Assembly: GCF_002982115.1 (NCBI RefSeq)
Contig: NZ_CP019980.1
Location: 1,186,001 to 1,250,000, forward strand
DNA: 64,000 bases
Reading direction: 5' to 3'
Source: Lysinibacillus sphaericus
GTDB taxonomy: Bacteria > Bacillota > Bacilli > Bacillales_A > Planococcaceae
The first letter of the stretch is position 1, and each line of letters starts with the position of its first letter. The notes under the pieces were generated by a model. It was not told the origin of the DNA and made no database searches. It saw only the letters and a program-made list of their open reading frames with translations. Below, piece by piece: positions 25,593 through 34,846 of the stretch. The position numbers were made by a program, and so were the translations under genes.

Positions 25593-26444
25593 ATGGCATA
25601 CTCATTATGGAATGACCAAATCGTTGAAGAAGGATCTATTACAATTTCACCAGAAGACCGTGGTTATCAATTTGGTGATGGTATTTACGAAGTAATCAAA
25701 GTATATAACGGGCATATGTTTACAGCACAAGAGCACATCGATCGTTTCTATGCTAGTGCCGAAAAAATTCGCCTTGTTATTCCTTATACAAAAGATGTAT
25801 TACACAAATTATTGCATGATTTAATCGAAAAAAATAATTTAAATACAGGTCATGTTTACTTCCAAATTACACGTGGAACAACTTCTCGTAACCACATTTT
25901 CCCGGATGCAAGCGTACCAGCAGTGCTAACAGGTAATGTTAAAACTGGTGAACGTTCAATTGAAAATTTCGAAAAAGGCGTAAAAGCGACATTGGTTGAA
26001 GATGTTCGTTGGTTACGTTGTGATATTAAATCTTTAAATTTACTTGGCGCGGTACTTGCGAAACAAGAAGCATCTGAAAAAGGTTGTTACGAAGCCATTT
26101 TACACCGTGGAGATATTATCACAGAATGTTCTTCTGCTAATGTCTATGGTATTAAAGATGGTAAACTTTATACGCACCCAGCAAATAACTACATCTTAAA
26201 TGGTATTACACGCCAAGTTATATTAAAATGTGCCGCTGAAATAAATTTACCAGTGATTGAAGAGCCGATGACAAAAGGCGATTTATTAACAATGGATGAA
26301 ATTATTGTGTCTTCTGTTTCATCTGAAGTGACACCGGTTATCGATGTGGATGGTCAGCAAATTGGTGCAGGTGTTCCTGGTGAATGGACTCGTAAATTGC
26401 AAAAAGCATTTGAGGCAAAATTACCAATTTCAATTAATGCCTAA
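25593..26444 (+). CDS. dat: D-amino acid aminotransferase
   Basis: This 283-residue class IV PLP enzyme interconverts D-amino acids and keto acids, chiefly D-alanine plus 2-oxoglutarate to D-glutamate plus pyruvate, for peptidoglycan. The start MAYSLWNDQIVEEGSITISPEDRGYQFGDGIYEV is characteristic. K146 in DIKSLNLL is the probable PLP lysine, and SSVSSEVTPVIDVDG binds the cofactor phosphate. Family length is about 280. It is transcribed alone and has a strong terminator. Its broad specificity could also supply D-aspartate. Confidence 0.93.
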   Translation: MAYSLWNDQIVEEGSITISPEDRGYQFGDGIYEVIKVYNGHMFTAQEHIDRFYASAEKIRLVIPYTKDVLHKLLHDLIEKNNLNTGHVYFQITRGTTSRNHIFPDASVPAVLTGNVKTGERSIENFEKGVKATLVEDVRWLRCDIKSLNLLGAVLAKQEASEKGCYEAILHRGDIITECSSANVYGIKDGKLYTHPANNYILNGITRQVILKCAAEINLPVIEEPMTKGDLLTMDEIIVSSVSSEVTPVIDVDGQQIGAGVPGEWTRKLQKAFEAKLPISINA

Positions 26445-26458
26445 TCTGTATAAATGAT

Positions 26459-26516
26459 TAAAAAGAGCTACCTAAAACTTGGTTATTCGCCAAGTTAGGA
26501 GGGTAGCTCTTTTTTA
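26459..26516 (+). terminator. Terminator after dat
   Basis: A two-part stem (AAAAGAGCTACC with GGTAGCTCTTTT, inner ACTTGG with CCAAGT) is followed by a T run. Confidence 0.88.
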
Positions 26517-26571
26517 TAGAACAAAATATGCATGTATTCTCCTGAAACGTCATGTAAAATAAAAAAGATAG

Positions 26572-26614
26572 CGCCTTTAGTCGATATCACGGTGATACCG
26601 ACTAGTAACGAGGC
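26572..26614. promoter_or_regulatory. Dyad-symmetric element upstream of the NERD-like gene
   Basis: TAGTCGATATCAC (26578-26590) and GTGATACCGACTA (26592-26604) are inverted repeats matching at 12 of 13 positions around one base. CGCCT and AGGCG can extend the pairing. No T-tract follows. It may be an operator or an RNA hairpin in the leader. Confidence 0.4.
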
Positions 26615-26653
26615 GAATTTGATATGGGGCAGTAAGATTGGAGTGACCTAAAC

Positions 26654-27661
26654 ATGGCACAATTAGTGAAAATACAAGATTATATTTCACGTTATCAAAT
26701 TGATTTAGCTAGATATCCAACGCAATTTGTACGTTTAAAGAAAAGCCAATGGGATCGAATTAAACGTCAATGGGAATTGGGCGAAGATATTACCGAGTGG
26801 CAGCATACTGCGAATGAAAAAGACAATGATGTATTGGAAGAAAAAGAGCGCTTCTCACTCTTTAAAAAGATTTTTGCAGGGCGACACAAAGAAGACGTGC
26901 AAGAAGATATTGAGCAAATCGACGTTACAAACGAATTGACAAATGACGAAGATATGATCCCTGAAGAAGAAACAACTTTATCATTTGAACCGAATATAGT
27001 GTACGCACCTCAGTCTATTCATGAGTTGAAGCGAATGTTTATAGATCAGTTTTTTCATTTCCAAATGAAGTGGGCGAGTTCCACTTTGCGAGAAAAATCT
27101 TATGTTGATCCTCGATTTTTACGTGATTCTTTGTTGCGAACATTGCTACAAAAATTACCAGATAATTATTTAGTTTTTTACTATCCTATTTTGCAAGTGA
27201 GAAAGGCACCAATTGAGCTAGATGTTGTGTTAATGTCACCTACAGAATGTATTTGTATTACTGTACTTGAGGCAGAGAATCAAGCAGTGTATGTAGGTGG
27301 AAGTGACCGTTTTTGGGAGAAAAAAGTGGGCACAAAAGATTCGAAAGTACTGAATCCAATGATTAATTTAAGTAGAATGGAATCTGTGTTAACTCAATTA
27401 TTTAAGCAAGATCAAGTCGACATGCCGATTCGCAAAGTTATTTTAACACGCAATGGCTATTTCGATTATCCAGGCTCATCTTTTAACGTTCGATTAGTGG
27501 ATCGTCGTAATTATAATGAATGGTTGCATGCTTTAAGAAATGTATCATCTCCTATGAAGCATATGCAAATCCGCGCTGCACAAACAATTTTAAATAACGT
27601 CCAAACGACTTCATTTAATCGTGATATTTGGCAACAGACACCTTCAAAAGCTGAGGACTAA
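26654..27661 (+). CDS. NERD-domain-like protein of unknown function (YtlQ position)
   Basis: This 335-residue soluble protein has an acidic low-complexity stretch at about residues 85-115 and, from about 165, a fold resembling nuclease-related (NERD) domains: conserved strands around IELDVVLMSPTECICITVLEAE and WEKKVGTKDSKVLNPM. No intact catalytic set can be asserted. It sits 3 bp before the lipid kinase gene, so the two are co-transcribed. In Bacillus subtilis ytlQ has the same place. Function unknown. Confidence 0.75.
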   Translation: MAQLVKIQDYISRYQIDLARYPTQFVRLKKSQWDRIKRQWELGEDITEWQHTANEKDNDVLEEKERFSLFKKIFAGRHKEDVQEDIEQIDVTNELTNDEDMIPEEETTLSFEPNIVYAPQSIHELKRMFIDQFFHFQMKWASSTLREKSYVDPRFLRDSLLRTLLQKLPDNYLVFYYPILQVRKAPIELDVVLMSPTECICITVLEAENQAVYVGGSDRFWEKKVGTKDSKVLNPMINLSRMESVLTQLFKQDQVDMPIRKVILTRNGYFDYPGSSFNVRLVDRRNYNEWLHALRNVSSPMKHMQIRAAQTILNNVQTTSFNRDIWQQTPSKAED

Positions 27662-27664
27662 CAG

Positions 27665-28618
27665 ATGCATGTATTATTTATTGTCAATGAGCGTGCAGGG
27701 AATGGCAAAGGGAAAATTGTTTGGAATAGACTACAACGACATTTAACGATTGATTATCAAGTCGCTCTGACACAATATGAGGGGCATGGTCAAGAAATTG
27801 CGAGCGAGTGGGCACAAAACGGGCAAATAAAAAAGTTAATTATTGTTGTTGGTGGAGATGGCACCGTTCATGAGGTAGTTAGTGGCATTGTACATAATGA
27901 TTTTGTTGTGATTGGTGTTATTAGTGCAGGCTCTGGTAACGACTTTGCACGTTATTTTCCAACATTTCAAAATGCAACACAAATTGAAGCTTACGTCAAA
28001 ACGGAAATGCTTGAGCGTTCGATAGATATAGGAAAGATTCAACTAGGAACCATGTACGATGAAATATTCGTCAATAATGCAGGGCTTGGCTTTGATGCCT
28101 ATGTCACAAAGCATATTAATAAGTCGCGTCTAAAATACTATTTTAATAAAATTGGATTAGGAAAACTATCTTATGCTGCCGCAGTAGTTAGGGGCCTGTT
28201 TCGTTTTACCTGTTTCGATGTAACGGTTTATGCAAACAATCAAACACATCAATTTCAGAATGTATGGTTTGTAGCAACGAGCAATCAACCGTATTTTGGT
28301 GGAGGAATGAAAATTTCACCTATGTCTAATGCATTGGACGGCAAAATTGAATTAACCATTGTTCATAATATTGCAAGATGGAAGCTACTACTAGTTTTTG
28401 CTACTGTTTTTTTTGAGAAGCATACAACATTCCGAGAAATAACTTTTTTACAAAGCAATCAATTTGAGATTGTTGTACATGCACAGAGCGTTGATTGTCA
28501 TACAGATGGTAACTACATTGGTGCAATTGGGCAGGATACAATTGTGCGCTGTACAATCCAACAGCAAGCATGGAAATGTATAAAATTAGAAAAAACAAAA
28601 AACGTCATTTCGCAATAA
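27665..28618 (+). CDS. ytlR: Diacylglycerol kinase-like lipid kinase
   Basis: This 317-residue protein has the DAGK catalytic domain: NERAGNGKG at the N-terminus, the nucleotide loop VVGGDGTVHEVVSGI near residues 60-75, and GSGNDFAR near residues 90-97. The C-terminal half is the usual beta-sandwich. The family phosphorylates diacylglycerol or related lipids; the substrate here is undetermined. The gene follows the NERD-like gene by 3 bp. The terminator stem begins inside its last codons. Confidence 0.85.
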   Translation: MHVLFIVNERAGNGKGKIVWNRLQRHLTIDYQVALTQYEGHGQEIASEWAQNGQIKKLIIVVGGDGTVHEVVSGIVHNDFVVIGVISAGSGNDFARYFPTFQNATQIEAYVKTEMLERSIDIGKIQLGTMYDEIFVNNAGLGFDAYVTKHINKSRLKYYFNKIGLGKLSYAAAVVRGLFRFTCFDVTVYANNQTHQFQNVWFVATSNQPYFGGGMKISPMSNALDGKIELTIVHNIARWKLLLVFATVFFEKHTTFREITFLQSNQFEIVVHAQSVDCHTDGNYIGAIGQDTIVRCTIQQQAWKCIKLEKTKNVISQ

Positions 28619-28642
28619 TATCATGCGAATATGACGTTTTTA
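28598..28642 (+). terminator. Terminator overlapping the lipid kinase 3' end
   Basis: AAAAACGTCATTTCGCA and TGCGAATATGACGTTTTT pair with one bulge, giving a strong stem with its own T-tract. Confidence 0.85.
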
Positions 28643-28694
28643 CGTTATACTATAAAAAATCAATAATTTCACTATTAAGAAATGAGGAAGAAAA

Positions 28695-29342
28695 TTGAGA
28701 TTACGAAATAAGCCTTGGGCAGAGGAAATGATTACAAATCATCCAGAGGTGATTATTCCAAATCCTGAAGACTTTAAAGGAAATTGGCAAGCGGTTTTTG
28801 GCAACAATCACCCATTACACATTGAAGTAGGTACTGGGAAGGGTCAATTTGTAACCGGAATGGCTCTGCAAAATCCAGATATTAATTATATCGGTATTGA
28901 GCTTTATGATAGTGTCATCGTTTGCGCATTAGAAAACATTCTTGAAGCTAAATCTCCAGCGAATTTACGTTTGTTAAAAGTAAATGGCGCAGATTTAAAT
29001 AAATTCTTTGAAAAAAATGATGTAGACCGCGTGTATTTGAATTTCTCAGATCCTTGGCCAAAATTACGCCATGCAAAGCGTCGTTTAACGCATGAGGGTT
29101 TTTTGAAATTATATGAGTCGATTCTAGTGGATAACGGGGAAGTTCATTTTAAAACGGACAACCGTGGACTGTTCGAGTATTCGTTAGTTAGTATGTCTGA
29201 ATATGGTATGTTACTGAAGTATGTATCACTCGACCTACATGCAAATATGCCAGAAGATAATATTATGACAGAATACGAGCAGAAATTTTCTGCTAAAGGT
29301 CAGCCGATTTATCGCTTAGAATCGCAATTTATTACAAAATAA
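28695..29342 (+). CDS. trmB: tRNA (guanine-N7)-methyltransferase
   Basis: This 215-residue enzyme methylates G46 of tRNA with S-adenosylmethionine. Family features are the MRLRNKPWA start, the SAM-binding motif [11 protein letters not shown] near residues 43-53, [16 protein letters not shown] near 117-132, and [12 protein letters not shown]. The start is TTG, chosen because GAGGAAG lies just upstream and no ATG precedes the conserved N-terminus. Length is normal. ytnP follows after 21 bp. Confidence 0.93.
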   Translation: MRLRNKPWAEEMITNHPEVIIPNPEDFKGNWQAVFGNNHPLHIEVGTGKGQFVTGMALQNPDINYIGIELYDSVIVCALENILEAKSPANLRLLKVNGADLNKFFEKNDVDRVYLNFSDPWPKLRHAKRRLTHEGFLKLYESILVDNGEVHFKTDNRGLFEYSLVSMSEYGMLLKYVSLDLHANMPEDNIMTEYEQKFSAKGQPIYRLESQFITK

Positions 29343-29363
29343 TAGATAGCAGGGGGAGTAAGG

Positions 29364-30227
29364 ATGGATCAGTTAAAGTTTCACAATATGACATTATCAT
29401 GGCTAAACGGGGGTGTCACTTGCCTTGATGGCGGTGCAATGTTTGGCGTAGTACCAAAACCACTTTGGTCACGTAAATATCCAGTAAACGAAAACAATCA
29501 AATTGAATTACCAACAGAGCCTATTTTAATTCAATATGGTGAAAAAAATTACCTTATTGATACGGGTGTCGGTTTTAACAAATTAAATGAAAAGCAACTA
29601 CGAAACTATGGCGTAACAGAGGAATCGACGCTAGCTGATAGTTTACAAGAGCTTGGTCTAACAACCGCTGATATCGATGCAATCTTAATGACACATTTAC
29701 ATTTTGATCATGCGGGTGGTCTGACGCAATGGGAAGGTGAAGTTTTAGTTCCTACATTCCCAAATGCTAAAATCTATGTAACACAAATTGAATGGGATGA
29801 AATGCGTGAGCCAAATATTCGCTCAAAAAATACGTATTGGAAAGAAAACTGGGAGCCTGTACAGCATTTAGTTGAAACGTTCGAAAGCTCTTTAGAGGTA
29901 GCTTCTGGCATTGAAATGATCCACACAGGTGGTCATAGTGATGGACATGCCATCATTAAGTTGTCACAAAATGGTGAGGTCATGATACATATGGCCGATA
30001 TTATGCCAACGCATGCGCATCAAAATCCTTTATGGGTGTTAGCATATGATGATTATCCGATGACGAGTGTATTTGCCAAGGAACGAATGATGAAAGAAGC
30101 TTTAGCAAACGGCTACAGTTTTATTTTCTACCATGATGCGTATTATCGAATGGTGAAATGGAATGAAACAGGTAAGGAAATGGTTGCTAAGTTAGAACGC
30201 AGTAGACAAGCGGTTATAACATTTTAA
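29364..30227 (+). CDS. ytnP: Metallo-beta-lactamase-fold hydrolase YtnP
   Basis: This 287-residue enzyme has the HxHxDH zinc motif ([11 protein letters not shown], near residues 110-120), HSDGHAII further on, and the final FYHDAYYRM histidine. YtnP of Bacillus is described as a lactonase-type hydrolase that degrades acyl-homoserine-lactone-like signals; other activities on small esters are possible. The start follows AGGGGG and the gene lies 21 bp from trmB, as in Bacillus subtilis. Confidence 0.88.
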   Translation: MDQLKFHNMTLSWLNGGVTCLDGGAMFGVVPKPLWSRKYPVNENNQIELPTEPILIQYGEKNYLIDTGVGFNKLNEKQLRNYGVTEESTLADSLQELGLTTADIDAILMTHLHFDHAGGLTQWEGEVLVPTFPNAKIYVTQIEWDEMREPNIRSKNTYWKENWEPVQHLVETFESSLEVASGIEMIHTGGHSDGHAIIKLSQNGEVMIHMADIMPTHAHQNPLWVLAYDDYPMTSVFAKERMMKEALANGYSFIFYHDAYYRMVKWNETGKEMVAKLERSRQAVITF

Positions 30228-30300
30228 TCATAGGACACACATTTGAACTAGACTATAGGCAAGCGAAAGATTTGACGCTTGCCTGTAGTCTTTTTTATTT

Positions 30301-30343
30301 ATCTTGCTGTAATTGTTTATGTGCCTGGCACCGATATTTTTTG
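30301..30343. repeat. Partial copy of palindromic family A
   Basis: GTGCCTGGCACC at 30321-30332 is an exact palindrome preceded by TGTAATTGTTTAT, matching the right half of the family A element. The left half is absent. Confidence 0.55.
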
Positions 30344-30515
30344 TGCAGTTTTCAGCTAGTTGTAAACGACTACTTTCTGACTATGGATGGAATATGCTGT
30401 TTACCGATATTGGTATACAATATTCTGAATATTTTATATTGACCGATTAGTCTAATATTAATATACTGGGATAACATCAACGAGCGTTATATTGTCAGAA
30501 GGGAAATGAAATACA

Positions 30516-31544
30516 ATGAAAAATTTTATTAATAATGTACTAACCGGTATGAGTATGGGGATTGTCGTTTGTTTAATTCCAAACGCATTAGTTGGAGAAA
30601 TATTAAAATTAATTATTCCCTACGTACCTCAGTTAGAAATTATTTTAAATACATCGGTTTTAGCTATGAGTCTATTGCCAGTTGTAATAGGTGTAATGAC
30701 AGGTATTTGCTTTAAATTAACGCCTGTTCAAACATGTAGCGTTGGACTAGCTGCATTTGTCGGTAGCGGTGTCTATACAATTGATCCGGATGCAGGCATT
30801 ACCATCGCCGGTATTGGTGTGGTAATTAATATCGGGATTACGACAGCTTTGGCTGTACTGTTTGTGCAATTTTTAGGAAATAAGCTGAAAGATTTTACAC
30901 TTCTTTTAATGCCTGCACTTGCTATGTTCGTACCTGGTTTAATCGGAAATGCCATTTTACCGTATGTGCGTACAGGCTCAGGCTATGTTGGTCTGATAAT
31001 TGAGCATTTAACGACATTACAACCTGTTGTAATGGGCTCGCTAATTGCCATGATCTTCTCTATCTTAATCATTTCACCAATCTCTACAATCGGTGTTGCG
31101 ACAGTTATTATGTTATCAGGCATCGGTGCAGGTGCAGCAAATCTCGGTGTTTGTGCTTCTGGCGTCGGAATGTGTATTGCCAGTTATAAAGCAAATAATA
31201 TTGGGACAGCCATTGCCCATGTTGCGTCAGCAAAAATTCAAATGCGTAATTTTTTCATGAAACCTAAAATAGCATTTCCGATGATTATTACTGCGGGAAT
31301 ATTAGGGGCATTAGCAGGTCTGTTTGAAATCGTAGGTACCCCATACAGTGCAGGTTTCGGTTTAGGTGGTTTTGTGGGACCGTTGAAATATTTAAGTTTA
31401 GTCGGATGGACACCTTATACAATCACTGTAGCTGTTACATTATTTATCGCCTTACCAATTATATTAAATGTCATCTTACTGCGAATCTTCTCGATGAAAT
31501 TGAAATGGATTACATCCAATGATTACAAAGTACATTATGAATAA
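30516..31544 (+). CDS. PfoR/EIIC-like membrane protein (PTS_EIIC_2 family)
   Basis: This 342-residue polytopic protein has about ten hydrophobic segments and the glycine-rich cores IGVMTGICFKLTPVQTCSVGLAAFVGSG and GIGAGAANLGVCASGVGMCIASYKANNIGTA. It matches the PTS EIIC-type family that includes PfoR of clostridia. No EIIA or EIIB domain and no phosphorylation cysteine is present, so sugar transport by a complete phosphotransferase route is not shown; transport or membrane-sensor roles are both open. A terminator follows. Confidence 0.75.
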   Translation: MKNFINNVLTGMSMGIVVCLIPNALVGEILKLIIPYVPQLEIILNTSVLAMSLLPVVIGVMTGICFKLTPVQTCSVGLAAFVGSGVYTIDPDAGITIAGIGVVINIGITTALAVLFVQFLGNKLKDFTLLLMPALAMFVPGLIGNAILPYVRTGSGYVGLIIEHLTTLQPVVMGSLIAMIFSILIISPISTIGVATVIMLSGIGAGAANLGVCASGVGMCIASYKANNIGTAIAHVASAKIQMRNFFMKPKIAFPMIITAGILGALAGLFEIVGTPYSAGFGLGGFVGPLKYLSLVGWTPYTITVAVTLFIALPIILNVILLRIFSMKLKWITSNDYKVHYE

Positions 31545-31546
31545 TG

Positions 31547-31576
31547 GAAAAGTCTCCGTATGGGGGCTTTTTTTTC
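31547..31576 (+). terminator. Terminator after the EIIC-like gene
   Basis: AAAAGTCTCC, a 4-nt loop and GGGGGCTTTT are followed by further T residues. Confidence 0.8.
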
Positions 31577-31643
31577 GTGAACATTTTGGAAAATGTGATA
31601 CACTAAAAGCTATACTAAAACACAAAAGAGAGTTGAAATAACG

Positions 31644-32870
31644 ATGGCAACGGAGCAACCATTTTTACCAGTATTATTAGGATCAGATATGAATGCATAC
31701 GGCATGGCCCGAGCATTTTATGAAGCATATGGCATTAAGCCACTTGTATTAGGACGTTCACATTTAACAGCAACACAGGATAGCCATATATTGGAGTTCC
31801 AAGAAATCGATCGTTTAAATGAACAAGACGTATTTGCACCAGCCCTTGCACAAGTTGCAAAACAATACGCTGATAAAAAATTACTGCTACTTGCTTGTGG
31901 CGATGATTATGCAAAACTAATTATTAAAAACAAACCGGCTCTACAGGAGCACTTTACAGTACCTTATATTGATGAGTCATTAATGGATGAAATATTATTG
32001 AAAGAAAATTTTTATAAAATGTGTGAGAAGTACGACTTTAAGTATCCAGGTACAACAACAGTTACAGCTAAAAACTATCAAGACTTTACACCACCATTTG
32101 ACTATCCAATTATTTTAAAAGCGTCCAATTCAGTGGAATATTGGGCTTGTAAATTCCCAGGAAAGAAAAAGGTCTTCGTTGCACATGATGAAGCGGAAAA
32201 AACGGCTATCTTAAAAGCGATTTATAGCTCTACTTACCAAGATACAATGATTATTCAAGAATTCATCCCTGGTGATGATTCGTATATGCGCGTGTTAAAT
32301 GCATATGTAGGAAAAGACGGGAAAGTGAAGCTAATGTGCCTAGGTAACCCAATTTTAGAAGAGCATTCACCTGAAGGAATTGGTAGTTATGCAGCAATCG
32401 TAACGACATATGATAAAGCGCTGATGGATCAAGTGCGCCACTTTTTAGAAGATATCGGCTATACGGGCTTTGCTAACTTCGATATGAAGTATGATATTCG
32501 CGATAAACAATATAAGTTATTTGAAATTAATTTACGTAACGGTCGCTCAAGCTATTATGTAACCGCAAGTGGTCATAACTTAATGAAATATGTAGCGGAT
32601 GACCATATGTTAAATATTGAGCAACAGTTAACATATGTAGAGGATAAACATTTATGGATGATTATTCCGAAAGGTGTGCTATTTAAATACGCATCAAACG
32701 AAAAGCTTAAACTAGAAGCGCAAAAATTGATTCGTGAAGGAAAGTGCACCAATTCACTTTACTTCGATCAAGATATGAATCCAAAGCGATGGGTAAAGCT
32801 TACGCTAAATAATCTAAACTATTACCGAAAATATAAAAAGTATTTTAATAATAAAGGTCTAGAAGAATAA
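31644..32870 (+). CDS. ATP-grasp carboxylate-amine ligase, candidate D-aspartate ligase
   Basis: This 408-residue cytoplasmic protein has an N-terminal pre-ATP-grasp domain (residues 1-105, VLLGSDMNAYGMARAFYEAYG), then an ATP-grasp domain with ATP-binding segments IILKASNSVEYW and MIIQEFIPGDDSYMRV, and metal ligands in FANFDMKYD and LFEINLRNGRSSYY. ATP-grasp ligases join a carboxylate to an amine. Lysinibacillus has L-Lys-D-Asp cross-bridges, and Enterococcus faecium makes its D-Asp bridge with such an enzyme. The open question is the substrate; dat is nearby but not adjacent. The SD is weak. Confidence 0.8.
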   Translation: MATEQPFLPVLLGSDMNAYGMARAFYEAYGIKPLVLGRSHLTATQDSHILEFQEIDRLNEQDVFAPALAQVAKQYADKKLLLLACGDDYAKLIIKNKPALQEHFTVPYIDESLMDEILLKENFYKMCEKYDFKYPGTTTVTAKNYQDFTPPFDYPIILKASNSVEYWACKFPGKKKVFVAHDEAEKTAILKAIYSSTYQDTMIIQEFIPGDDSYMRVLNAYVGKDGKVKLMCLGNPILEEHSPEGIGSYAAIVTTYDKALMDQVRHFLEDIGYTGFANFDMKYDIRDKQYKLFEINLRNGRSSYYVTASGHNLMKYVADDHMLNIEQQLTYVEDKHLWMIIPKGVLFKYASNEKLKLEAQKLIREGKCTNSLYFDQDMNPKRWVKLTLNNLNYYRKYKKYFNNKGLEE

Positions 32871-32877
32871 GATTACG

Positions 32878-32911
32878 TAAAAGGAGGTATAACACATATA
32901 CCTCCTTTTAT
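32878..32911. terminator. Strong bidirectional terminator after the ATP-grasp gene
   Basis: AAAAGGAGGTAT and ATACCTCCTTTT form a perfect 12-bp stem with a 7-nt loop. Its arm contains AGGAGG but no gene follows. Confidence 0.88.
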
Positions 32912-32937
32912 TTGATTTCTCTCGGAGTAAGGTGATT

Positions 32938-33126
32938 TACCCGCGGAAGGGTGAGGAATACCCGCGGAGTAAGAAGATTTACCCGCGAAAGGGAGAAGAA
33001 TACCCGCGGAGTGAGGTGATTTACCCGCGAAAAGAGAAGAAATACCCGCGGAGCAAGAAGATTTACCCGCGAAAGCGAGAGAAACACCCGCAGAACAAAA
33101 TGATTTACCCGCGAAACAACGAAAAA
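32938..33126. repeat. 21-bp tandem repeat array, nine units
   Basis: Units begin at 32938, 32959, 32980, 33001, 33022, 33043, 33064, 33085 and 33106, an exact 21-bp period. All begin TACCCGCG or a close variant. From the second unit onward, units ending GATT alternate with units ending GAA or AAA, giving a 42-bp higher-order repeat. Because 21 is a multiple of three, open frames appear on both strands, but none has an SD. It lies downstream of a terminator, between the ATP-grasp gene and the convergent small membrane-protein gene. Confidence 0.93.
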
Positions 33127-33230
33127 CAACTTGAGCAGCATCGTTCATCCTGCACTACATATATGTAGTTATAAAGAAAATAGCATATGGACGTATCACA
33201 ATGTCCACATGCTATTGTAAAAGATTATGT

Positions 33231-33545
33231 TTAGACTTCGATTAGTTCTACGACAACGCCAGAGCGTGCGTCGGCAGCGAACTCGAATGTTTGCATTTCA
33301 CCCTCGTGCATGCGAGAAATCCCACCACGATAAACGGGAATTGTCATAAAACCATTTGTGAAATTATCTGTTTTCATAAAGATCCAAGAACCGTCTATTG
33401 GCGCATCTTTTTTAAATTCCTTTTTTATGTTTTCAAGTACTTGTCCTGCTGGCACATACGGAGAAACTTTTTCACTGGCTTCTTTAATAATGACTGCCGC
33501 GGCGAGGCCTGTTGCAACACCAATTAAAAAATCACGTAATTTCAT
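33231..33545 (-). CDS. Small membrane-anchored protein with PepSY-like tail
   Basis: This 104-residue protein begins MKLRDFLIGVATGLAAAVIIKEA, a single N-terminal hydrophobic anchor, followed by a polar region whose end (FEFAADARSGVVVELIEV) resembles the last strands of PepSY domains. It follows a good SD (AAGGAGG). It diverges from ytoP. Its function is unknown; a small protein of this type lies near ytoP in other Bacillus genomes, from memory. Confidence 0.75.
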   Translation of the reverse strand: MKLRDFLIGVATGLAAAVIIKEASEKVSPYVPAGQVLENIKKEFKKDAPIDGSWIFMKTDNFTNGFMTIPVYRGGISRMHEGEMQTFEFAADARSGVVVELIEV

Positions 33546-33711
33546 GGGTTTTTTCCTCCTTTTCCTATAGCTCTATTTTAGCATAGCACAAAGAGTGAAT
33601 GCACGTTCATTGCAAAGGACTTTTATGAAATATATCAATATTTCGACTTCTGAAATAATTATGATACAATAAGCAAGGAAGAAAATTCTACTTCGTGGGG
33701 AGAGAGTCATC

Positions 33712-34788
33712 ATGAATGAGGAAACATTACAATTATTTAAAACTTTAACGGAATTACCGGGTGCACCAGGCAATGAACATGCAGTACGTGCATTTATGCG
33801 TTCAGAGCTACAGAAGTACTCAGATGAGGTTATCCAAGATCATTTAGGTGGTATTTTTGGTGTCAAGCATAGTGAAGTAGCAGATGCCCCTAAAATACTT
33901 GTAGCAGGTCATATGGACGAAGTAGCATTTATGGTTACATCTATTACTGATAATGGGTTAATTCGTTTTCAAACACTTGGAGGCTGGTGGAACCAAGTGA
34001 TGCTTGCACAACGTGTAGAAGTATATACTAAAAACGGTGCAATTCCAGGTGTAATTTCATCCATTCCACCGCATTTACTTACAGATGCAGAACGTGCAAA
34101 ACCAATGGAAATCAAAAATATGCTGATTGATGTCGGCGCGGACAATAAAGAAGATGCGATTGCTCTTGGCGTTCGCCCAGGACAGTCAATCATCCCAGTA
34201 TGTCCATTTACGCCGATGGCCAATCCGAAAAAAATAATGGCAAAAGCGTGGGATAATCGCTACGGCTGTGGACTGGCGATTGAATTAATGAAAGAAGTGA
34301 AAGATGAAAAATTAGCTTCTCATTTATATTCAGGTGCCAATGTTATGGAAGAAGTTGGATTACGTGGCGCTCAAGTGTCAGCAAATATGATTCAACCTGA
34401 TTTATTTTTCGCGTTAGATGCATCACCTGCGAACGATATGTCTGGAGATAAAAATCAATTTGGTCAACTTGGTAAAGGGACATTATTACGAATACTTGAC
34501 CGTACAATGGTCACACACCGTGGTATGCGTGAGTTTATTTTAGATACGGCAGAATCTAATCATATTCCATATCAGTATTTTGTATCTCAAGGCGGCACCG
34601 ATGCTGGTCGTGTACATACATCAAATGACGGTGTACCAAGTGCTGTGATTGGTGTGTGCTCGCGTTATATCCATACGTCAGCATCGATCATTCATATTGA
34701 TGACTATGCAGCAGCTAAAGCATTAATCGTAGAATTAGTGAAAAAAGCAGATCGTTCGACATTAGAAACGATTCGCGCTAATGTATAA
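33712..34788 (+). CDS. ytoP: M42-family aminopeptidase YtoP
   Basis: This 358-residue cytosolic metallo-aminopeptidase removes N-terminal residues from peptides. Metal and catalytic motifs: [11 protein letters not shown] (first His and Asp), AWDNRYGCG (bridging Asp), [10 protein letters not shown] (catalytic Glu-Glu), [12 protein letters not shown] (Asp) and the final [12 protein letters not shown] (His). Length and order match the glutamyl/deblocking aminopeptidases. The ATG follows GGGGAGAG. It is followed at 58 bp by the DUF84 gene. Confidence 0.92.
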   Translation: MNEETLQLFKTLTELPGAPGNEHAVRAFMRSELQKYSDEVIQDHLGGIFGVKHSEVADAPKILVAGHMDEVAFMVTSITDNGLIRFQTLGGWWNQVMLAQRVEVYTKNGAIPGVISSIPPHLLTDAERAKPMEIKNMLIDVGADNKEDAIALGVRPGQSIIPVCPFTPMANPKKIMAKAWDNRYGCGLAIELMKEVKDEKLASHLYSGANVMEEVGLRGAQVSANMIQPDLFFALDASPANDMSGDKNQFGQLGKGTLLRILDRTMVTHRGMREFILDTAESNHIPYQYFVSQGGTDAGRVHTSNDGVPSAVIGVCSRYIHTSASIIHIDDYAAAKALIVELVKKADRSTLETIRANV

Positions 34789-34846
34789 GTAACAGAAAAG
34801 ATGCCTTTAGGGCATCTTTTTTCTATGTAAAGAAAGAGGGATATCA

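Noticed and set aside
32938..33126. The 21-bp array as a CRISPR
   Set aside because: Units adjoin directly with no unique spacers of 30 bases or more, and no cas genes are nearby.
32873..33168. Open frames on both strands across the 21-bp array (about 78-91 codons) that look like repeat proteins
   Set aside because: The 21-bp period is a multiple of three, so stops are avoided by default in all frames. No SD precedes them, both strands and several frames are equally open, and the composition is low complexity.
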